A DNA stretch of 64,000 bases from Megachile rotundata (taxonomy: Eukaryota; Arthropoda; Insecta; Hymenoptera; Megachilidae). The position numbers and the translations under genes are program-made. Positions 55,901 to 64,000 of the stretch are shown here, in pieces. Under the pieces are notes generated by a model, which did not search any database, had not been told where the DNA came from, and saw only the letters and a list, made by a program, of their open reading frames with translations. The number at the start of each line of letters is the position of its first letter. The stretch's first letter is position 1. The stretch lies in contig NW_027473317.1 of assembly GCF_050947335.1 (NCBI RefSeq), positions 4,526,001-4,590,000 of the forward strand, in the 5' to 3' direction.

Positions 55901-56800
55901 TGTATGATTGTGATTGTATGATTATGATTGTATGATTGTGACTGTATGATTGTGATTGTTTGATTGTGATTGTATGATTGTGATTGTGTGATTGTGATTG
56001 TATGATTGTGATTGTATGATTGTGATTGTTTGATTGTGATTGTATGATTGTGATTGTATGACTGTGATTGTATGATTGTGATTGTATGATTGTGATTGTA
56101 TGATTGTGATTGTATGATTGTGATTGTATGATTGTGATTTTATGATTGTGATCGTATGATTGTGATTCTTTGATTGCGACTGTATGATTGTGATTGTATG
56201 ATTGTGATTGTATGATTGTGATTGTATGATTGTGATTGTATGATTGTGATTGTATGAATGTGATTGTATGATTGTGACTGTATGATTGTGATTGTATGAT
56301 TGTCATTGTATGATTGTGATTGTATGATTATGATTGTATGATTGTGATTGTATGATTGTGATTGTGTGATTGTGATTGTATGATTCTGATCGTATGATTG
56401 TGATTGTAAGATTGTGATTGTGTGATTGCGATTGTATGATTGTGACTGTATGATTGTGATTGTATGATTGTCATTGTATGATTGTGATTGTATGATTGTG
56501 ATTGTATGATTGTGACTGTATGATTGTGATTGTTTGATTGTGATTGTATGATTGTGATTGTGTGATTGTGATTGTATGATTGTGATTGTATGATTGTGAT
56601 TGTATGATTGTGATTGTATGATCGTGATTGTATGATCGTGATTGTGAGATTGTGATTTTATGATTGTGATTGTATGATTGTGATTGTACGATTGTGATTG
56701 TATGATTGTTATTGCATGATTGTGACTGTATGATTGTGATTGTATGATTGTGATTGTATGATTGCGATTGTATGATTGTGATCGTATGATTGTGATTCTT
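52985..56800 (+). repeat. Block D, copy 3, with tail
   Basis: Same landmark order as D copy 1, with gtctgattggcatcg near 53200 and ttggatg at 54990. The offset from copy 1 grows from 12642 to 12684, so three units were gained inside, in a plain run. It retains the ten-unit piece lost in copy 2. The tail near 56250-56800 matches that of copy 2. One private change is gtttgattatg near 55259. Confidence 0.85.
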
Positions 56801-58290
56801 TGATTGCGATTGTATGATTGCGATTGTATGATTGTGATTGTATGATTGTGATTGTATGATTGTGATTGTATGATTGTGATTGTATGATCGTGATTGTATG
56901 ATCGTGATTGTGAGATTGTGATTGTATGATTGCGATTGTATGATTATGATTGTATGATTGTGATTGTGTGATTGTGATTGTGTGATTGTGATTGTGTGAT
57001 TGTGATTGTGTGATTGTGATTGTGAGATTGTGATTGTATGATTTTGATTGTATGATCGTGATTGTATGATCGTGATTGTGAGATCGTGATTGTATGATTG
57101 TGATTGTATCATTGTGATTGTATGATTGTGATTGTATGATTGTGATTGTATGATAGTGATTGTATGATTGTGATTGTATGATTGTCATTGTATGATTGTG
57201 ATTGTATGATTGTGATCGTATGATTGTGATCGTATGATTGTGATCGTATGATTGTGATCGTATGATTGTGATTGTATGATTGTGATTGTATGATTGTGAT
57301 TGTATGATTGTGATTGTATGATTGTGATTGTATGATTGTGATTGTATGATTGTGATCGTATGATTGTGATTCTTTGATTGCGATTGTATGATTGTGATTG
57401 TATGATTCTGATTGTATGATTGTGATTGTATGATTGTGACTGTATGATTGTGATTGTATGATTATGATTGTGTGATTGTGATTGTATGATTGCGATTGTA
57501 TGATTGCGATTGTATGATTGTGATTGTATGATTGTGATCGTATGATTGTGATCGTATGATTGTGATTGTATAATGGTGATTGTATGATTGTGATTGTATG
57601 ATTGTGATTGTATGATTGCGATTGTATGATTCTGATTGTATGATTGCGATTGTATGATTGTGATTGTATGATTGTGATTGTATGATTGTGATTGTATGAT
57701 TGTGATTGTATGATTGTGATCGTATGATTGTGTTCGTATGATTGTGATTCTTTGATTGCGATTGTATGATTGTGATTTTATGATTGTGATTGTATGATTG
57801 TGATTGTATGATTGTGATTGTATGATTGTGATTGTATGATTGTGATTGTATGATTGTGATTGTATGATTGTGATTGTATGATTGTGATTGTATGATTGTG
57901 ATTGTATGATTGTGATTGTATGATTGTGATCGTATGATTGTGTTCGTATGATTGTGATTCTTTGATTGCGATTGTATGATTGTGATTTTATGATTGTGAT
58001 TGTATGATTGTGATTGTATGATTGTGATTGTATGATTGTGATTGTATGATTGTGATTGTATGATTGTGATTGTATGATTGCGATTGTATGATTGTGATTG
58101 TATGATTGTGATTGTATGATTGTGATCGTATGATTGTGGTCGTATGATTGTGATTGTATAATGGTGATTGTATGATTGCGATTGTATGATTGTGATTGTA
58201 TGATTGTGATCGTATGATTGCGATCGTATGATTGTGATCGTATAATTGCGATTGTATCATTGTGACTGTATGATTGTGATTGTATGATTG
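56801..58290 (+). repeat. Filler between D copies 3 and 4
   Basis: Pieces of block D (gtgtg, gattttgat, paired gatcgtg, gatagtg, gtcatt, gatcg run, gattctttgattgcg) recur here out of their usual company. A segment with gtgttcgtatg followed by gattctttgattgcg is present twice (about 57731 and 57941, 210 bp or 15 units apart), a local tandem duplication. A ggtcgta cassette lies near 58136. Confidence 0.78.
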
Positions 58291-59690
58291 TCATTGTATG
58301 ATTGTGATTGTATGATTATGATTGTATGATTGTGATTCTTTGATTGTGATTGTATGATTATGATTGTATGATTGTGATTGTATGATTGTGATTGTGTGAT
58401 TGTGATTGTATGATTCTGATCGTATGATTGTGATTCTTTGATTGCGATTGTATGATTGTGATTGTATGATTGTTATTGTATGATTGTGATTGTATGATTG
58501 TGATTGTCTGATTGGCATCGTATGATTGTGATTGTGTGATTGCGATTGTATGATTGTGACTGTATGATTGTGATTGTATGGTTGTCATTGTATGATTGTG
58601 ATTGCATGATTATGATTGTATGATTGTCATTGTATGATTGTGATTGTGTGATTGTGATTGTATGATTGTGATTGTATGATTGTGATCGTATGATTATGAT
58701 TGTATGATTGTGATTGTATGATTGTGATTGTATGATTGTGATTGTATGATTGTGATTGTATGATTGTGATTGTATGATTGTGATTGCATGATTGTGATTG
58801 TATGATTGTGATTGTATGATTGTGATTGTATGATAGCGATTGTATGATTATGATTGTATGATTGTGATTGTGTGATTGTGATTGTGTGATTGTGATTGTG
58901 TGATTGTGATTGTGAGATTGTGATTGTATGATTTTGATTGTATGATCGTGATTGTATGATCGTGATTGTGAGATCGTGATTGTATGATTGTGATTGTATC
59001 ATTGTGATTGTATGATTGTGATTGTATGATTGTGATTGTATGATTGTGATTGTATGATAGTGATTGTATGATTGTGATTGTATGATTGTCATTGTATGAT
59101 TGTGATTGTATGATTGTGATTGTATGATTGTGATCGTATGATTGTGATCGTATGATTGTGATCGTATGATTGTGATCGTATGATTGTGATTGTATGATTG
59201 TGATTGTATGATTGTGATTGTATGATTGTGATTGTATGATTGTGATTGTATGATTGTGATTGTATGATTGTGATCGTATGATTGTGATTCTTTGATTGCG
59301 ATTGTATGATTGTGATTGTATGATTCTGGTTGTATGATTGTGATTGTATGATTGTGATTGTATGGTTGTGATTGTATGATTGTGATTGTATGATTATGAT
59401 TGTGTGATTGTGATTGTATGATTGCGATTGTATGATTGTGATTGTATGATTGTGATTGTATGATTGTGATCGTATGATTGTGATCGTATGATTGTGATTG
59501 TATAATGGTGATTGTGTGATTGTGATTGTATGATTGCGATTGTATGATTGTGATTGTATGATTGTGATTGTATGATTGTGATCGTATGATTCTGATTGTA
59601 TGATTGTGATTGTATGATTGTGACTGTATGATTGTGATTGTATGATTATGATTGTGTGATTGTGATTGTATGATTGCGATTGTATGATTC
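58291..59690 (+). repeat. Block D, copy 4 (partial)
   Basis: The left landmarks of block D are present (gattctttgattgtg near 58336, gtctgattggcatcg near 58505, gattgcatg, gtgtg and gattttgat groups, gactg/gattatgattgtg groups). The block breaks off near 59690, before the ttggatg/gttttt marker and ggcataat units. Private changes include tatggttgtcatt near 58579 and gatagcg near 58833. Confidence 0.8.
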
Positions 59691-60852
59691 TGATTGTATG
59701 ATTGTGATTGTATGATTGTGATTGTATGATTGTGATTGTATCATTGTGATCGTATGATTGTGATCGTATGATTGTGTTTCTTTGATTGCGATTGTATGAT
59801 TTTCATTGTATGATTGTGATTGTGTGATTGTGATTGTATGATTGTGATCGTATGATTGTGATCGTATGATTGTGATCGTATGATTGTGATTGTATGATTG
59901 TGATTGTATGATTGTGATTGTATGATTGTGATTGTATGATTGTGATTCTTTGATTGCGATTGTATGATTGTGATTGTATGATTGTGATTGTATGATTGTG
60001 ATTGTATGATTGTGATTGTATGATTGTGATTGTATGATTGTGATTGTATGATTGTGATTGTATGATTGGGATTGTATGATTGCGATTGTATGATTGTGAT
60101 TGTATGATTGTGATTGTATGATTGTGATCGTATGATTGTGGTCGTATGATTGTGATTGTATAATGGTGATTGTATGATTGCGATTGTATGATTGTGATTG
60201 TATGATTGTGATTGTATGATAGTGATTGTATGATAGTGATTGTATGATTGTGCTTGTATGATTGTCATTGTATGATTGTGACTGTATGATTGTGATCGTA
60301 TGATTGTGATCGTATGATTGTGATCGTATGACTGTGATTGTATGATTGTGATTGTATGATTGTGATTGTATGATTGTGATTGTATGATTGTGATTGTATG
60401 ATTGTGATTGTATGATTGTGATTGTATGATTGTGATTGTATGATTGTGATTGTATGATTGTGATCGTATGATTGTGTTCGTATGATTGTGATTCTTTGAT
60501 TGCGATTGTATGATTGTGATTTTATGATTGTGATTGTATGATTGTGATTGTATGATTGTGATTGTATGATTGTGATTGTATGATTGTGATTGTATGATTG
60601 TGATTGTATGATTGTGATTGTATGATTGCGATTGTATGATTGTGATTGTATGATAGTGATTGTATGATTGTGATCGTATGATTGTGGTCGTATGATTGTG
60701 ATTGTATAATGGTGATTGTATGATTGCGATTGTATGATTGTAATTGTATGATTGTGATCGTATGATTGTGATCGTATGATTGTGATCGTATGATTGTGAT
60801 CGTATAATTGCGATTGTATCATTGTGACTGTATGATTGTGATTGTATGATTG
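59691..60852 (+). repeat. Filler between D copies 4 and 5
   Basis: It begins with a tatcattg unit and gtgtttctttg near 59770 and gattttcattg near 59801, private forms. Two ggtcgta/tataatgg cassettes follow near 60138 and 60684. The gatagtg, gtgctt, gtcatt, gactg series near 60220-60290 matches 39.73 and 47.75 kb, the usual lead-in to block D. Confidence 0.78.
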
Positions 60853-63800
60853 TCATTGTATGATTGTGATTGTATGATTATGATTGTATGATTGTGATTC
60901 TTTGATTGTGATTGTATGATTATGATTGTATGATTGTGATTGTATGATTGTGATTGTGTGATTGTGATTGTATGATTCTGATCGTATGATTGTGATTCTT
61001 TGATTGCGATTGTATGATTGTGATTGTATGATTGTTATTGTATGATTGTGATTGTATGATTGTGATTGTCTGATTGGCATCGTATGATTGTGATTGTGTG
61101 ATTGCGATTGTATGATTGTGACTGTATGATTGTGATTGTATGATTGTCATTGTATGATTGTGATTGCATGATTATGATTGTATGATTGTCATTGTATGAT
61201 TGTGATTGTGTGATTGGGATTGTATGATTGTGATTGTATGATTGTGATCGTATGATTATGATCGTATGATTGTGATTGTATGATTGTGATTGTATGATTG
61301 TGATTGTATGATTGTGATTGTATGATTGTGATTGCATGATTGTGATTGTATGATTGTGATTGTATGATTGTGATTGTATGATTGCGATTGTATGATTATG
61401 ATTGTATGATTGTGATTGTGTGATTGTGATTGTGTGATTGTGATTGTGTGATTGTGATTGTGAGATTGTGATTGTATGATTTTGATTGTATGATCGTGAT
61501 TGTATGATCGTGATTGTGAGATCGTGATTGTATGATTGTGATTGTATGATTGTGATTGTATGATTGTGATTGTATGATTGTGATTGTATGATTGTGATTG
61601 TATGATAGTGATTGTATGATTGTGATTGTATGATTGTCATTGTATGATTGTGATTGTATGATTGTGATTGTATGATTGTGATCGTATGATTGTGATCGTA
61701 TGATTGTGATCGTATGATTGTGATCGTATGATTGTGATTGTATGATTGTGATTGTATGATTGTGATTGTATGATTGTGATTGTATGATTGTGATTGTATG
61801 ATTGTGATTGTATGATTGTGATCGTATGATTGTGATTCTTTGATTGCGATTGTATGATTGTGATTGTATGATTCTGATTGTATGATTGTGATTGTATGAT
61901 TGTGACTGTATGATTGTGATTGTATGATTATGATTGTGTGATTGTGATTGTATGATTGCGATTGTATGATTGTGATTGTATGATTGTGATTGTATGATTG
62001 TGATCGTATGATTGTGATCGTATGATTGTGATTGTATAATGGTGATTGTGTGATTGTGATTGTATGATTGCGATTGTATGATTGTGATTGTATGATTGTG
62101 ATTGTATGATTGTGATCGTATGATTCTGATTGTATGATTGTGATTGTATGATTGTGACTGTATGATTGTGATTGTATGATTATGATTGTGTGATTGTGAT
62201 TGTATGATTGCGATTGTATGATTGTGATTGTATGATTGTGATTGTATGATTGTGATCGTATGATTGTGATCGTATGATTGTGATTGTATAATGGTGATTA
62301 TATGATTGTGATTGTATGATTGCGATTGTATGATTCTGATTGTATGATTGTGATTGTATGATTGTGATTGTTTGATTGTGATTGTATGATTGTGATTGTA
62401 TGATTGTGATCGTATGATTGTGATCGTATGATTGTGATTCTTTGATTGCGATTGTATGATTGTGATTGTATGATTGTGATTGTATGATTGTGATTGTATG
62501 ATTGTGATTGTATGATTGTGATTGTATGATTGTGATTGTATGATTGTGATTGTATGATTGTGATTGTATGATTGTGATTGTATGATTGTGATTGTATGAT
62601 TGTGATTGTATGATTGTGATTGTATGATTGTGATTGTATGATTGCGATTGTATGATTGCGATTGTATGATTGTGATTGTATGATTGTGATTGTATGATTG
62701 TGATCGTATGATTGTGGTCGTATGATTGTGATTGTATAATGGTGATTGTATGATTGCGATTGTATGATTGTGATTGTATGATTATGATCGTATGATTGTG
62801 ATCGTATGATTGTGATCGTATAATTGCGATTGTATGATTGTGATTGCATGATTGTGATTGGATGATTGTGTTTTTATGATTGTGATTGTATGATTGTGAT
62901 TGTATGAATGTGATTGTATGACTGTGATTGTATGATTGGCATAATATGACTGTGATTCTTTGATTGCGATTGTATGATTGTGATTGTATGATTGTGATTG
63001 TATGATTGTGATTGTATGACTGTGATTGTATGATTGGCATAATATGACTGTGATTGTGTGATTGCGATTGTATGATTGTGACTGTATGATTGTGATTGTG
63101 TGATTGTCATTGTATGATTGTGATTGTATGATTATGATTGTATGATTGTCATTGTATGATTGTGATTGTGTGATTGTGATTGTATGATTGTGATCGTATG
63201 ATTGTGATCGTATGATTGTGATCGTATGATTGTGATCGTATGATTGTGATTGTATGATTGTGATTGTATGATTGTGATTGTATGATTGTGATTGTATGAT
63301 TGTGATTGTATGATTGTGATTGTATGATTGTGATTGTATGATTGTGATTGTATGATTGTGATTGTATGATTGTGATTGTATGATTGTGATCGTATGATTG
63401 TGATTCTTTGATTGCGATTGTATGATTGTGATTGTATGATTGTGATTGTATGATTGTGATTGTATGATTGTGATTGTATGATTGTGATTGTATGATTGTG
63501 ATTGTATGATTGTGATTGTATGATTGTGATTGTATGATTGTGATTGTATGATTGGGATTGTATGATTGCGATTGTATGATTGTGATTGTATGATTGTGAT
63601 TGTATGATTGTGATCGTATGATTGTGGTCGTATGATTGTGATTGTATAATGGTGATTGTATGATTGCGATTGTATGATTGTGATTGTATGATTGTGATCG
63701 TATGATTGTGATCGTATGATTGTGATCGTATAATTGCGATTGTATGATTGTGACTGTATGATTGTGATTGTATGATTGTCATTGTATGATTGTGATTGTA

Positions 63801-64000
63801 TGATTATGATTGTATGATTGTGACTGTATGATTGTGATTGTTTGATTGTGATTGTATGATTGTGATTGTGTGATTGTGATTGTATGATTGTGATTGTATG
63901 ATTGTGATTGTTTGATTGTGATTGTATGATTGTGATTGTATGATTGTGATTGTATGATTGTGATTGTGTGATTGTGATTGTATGATTGTGATTGTATGAT
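60853..64000 (+). repeat. Block D, copy 5 (cut by window end)
   Basis: Full landmark series of block D: gtctgattggcatcg near 61069, tgattggg near 61215, gattttgat group, two gactg/gattatgattgtg groups (about 61912 and 62156), ggtcgta cassette (62714), ttggatg marker (62858), two ggcataat units (about 62938 and 63036) and the second cassette (63624). It is offset 7868 from copy 3 over its right part. The array continues unbroken to the last base. Confidence 0.85.

Larger units (their letters stand above)
1..64000 (+). repeat. 14-bp tandem satellite array filling the window
   Basis: Every line of the window is made of the unit TGATTGTGATTGTA and point variants of it. The unit is itself two related half-units, TGATTG and TGATTGTA. 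The consensus + strand has no C; almost every C comes from a variant unit. I checked unit phase (start position modulo 14) at more than ten places: it goes from 6 at the left end to 3 at the right end, exactly as expected from 17 single-base deletions and no other net slip. No unique sequence interrupts the array and neither edge is seen. This is known behaviour for satellite or minisatellite DNA grown by unequal exchange. Chromosomal position and host are not shown by the sequence. It could be subtelomeric, pericentromeric or interstitial. Confidence 0.98.

Noticed and set aside
17357..63045. ggcataat units as insertion-sequence or transposon ends
   Set aside because: They are ordinary 14-bp units with a few substitutions, stay in register, and no target duplication or inverted repeat pair surrounds them.
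1396..63660. TATAAT in tataatgg units as bacterial -10 boxes
   Set aside because: It is one substitution from the normal tatgat, occurs about 32 times in a fixed cassette, has no -35 partner at a special spacing and no gene downstream.
1..64000. More than 100 long minus-strand reading frames (60 to 980 codons) as protein genes
   Set aside because: All three frames are open at once, all give the same 14-residue cycle, starts and stops fall wherever a variant unit makes ATG or a stop, and frames overlap heavily. This is what a stop-free repeat produces by chance.
1..64000. Telomeric repeat
   Set aside because: The unit is not TTAGGG, TTTAGGG, TTAGG or another standard telomere motif, has no G runs, and keeps a fixed 14-bp length with nested higher-order blocks.
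1..64000. CRISPR array
   Set aside because: There are no unique spacers; repeat follows repeat with no gap.
1..64000. G-quadruplex or i-motif forming region
   Set aside because: The strand is G/T-rich but G residues are almost all single, so the required G runs are missing.
1..64000. Recognising the host species from the satellite
   Set aside because: I do not recognise TGATTGTGATTGTA as the named satellite of any species; a search of satellite databases and genome assemblies with the 14-mer and the block D signature would be decisive.

Overview
The whole 64,000-base window is one uninterrupted tandem array. I see no gene, RNA gene, transposon, CRISPR array or unique flanking DNA in it, and both window ends lie inside the array, so the real array is longer. 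The basic unit is 14 bp, TGATTGTGATTGTA on the + strand, best read as two GATTGT-type half-units (6 + 8 bp) with an extra TA. The consensus strand is 7 T, 4 G, 3 A and no C. From the length and the register I estimate about 4,570 units. The scale and nested structure suggest satellite or minisatellite DNA of a eukaryotic nuclear genome, probably heterochromatic or subtelomeric. Nothing in the sequence identifies the organism, and it is not a canonical telomere repeat.

The array is layered. Above the 14-bp unit are short cassettes of linked variant units, for example a four-unit cassette containing ggtcgta and tataatgg seen more than 30 times. Above those are higher-order blocks of about 0.2 to 5 kb copied in tandem. 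Region by region: 1-13.3 kb is built from a block A (four copies of about 1.4 kb) and a block B (three copies, each with an internal 405-bp doublet). 13.3-15.6 kb is rich in GATCG-type units. 15.6-18.1 kb is a mixed transition. 18.1-29.3 kb holds a segment P of about 2.6 kb in three copies, two of them inside a 4.2-kb near-identical segmental duplication. 30.4-37.9 kb is a six-copy higher-order array whose period falls steadily from 1414 to 1106 bp. 40.3-64 kb holds five copies (one partial, one cut by the window end) of a large block D, with related filler between them.

The 14-bp register holds very strictly. The unit phase drifts by only 17 bases over 64 kb, and that is fully explained by 17 single-base-deleted (13-bp) units: 16 copies of one inherited variant plus one unique event. 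All block offsets I measured equal a whole number of units minus the number of 13-bp units crossed, so growth and shrinkage have gone by whole units.

All long open reading frames are on the - strand and are by-products of the repeat. The reverse-complement consensus has no stop in any frame, and 14 is not a multiple of 3, so every frame spells the same 14-residue peptide cycle. I therefore annotate no CDS. Block boundaries below were found by eye from shared variant units and should be read as accurate to a few units (tens of bases), unless a single unit is named.
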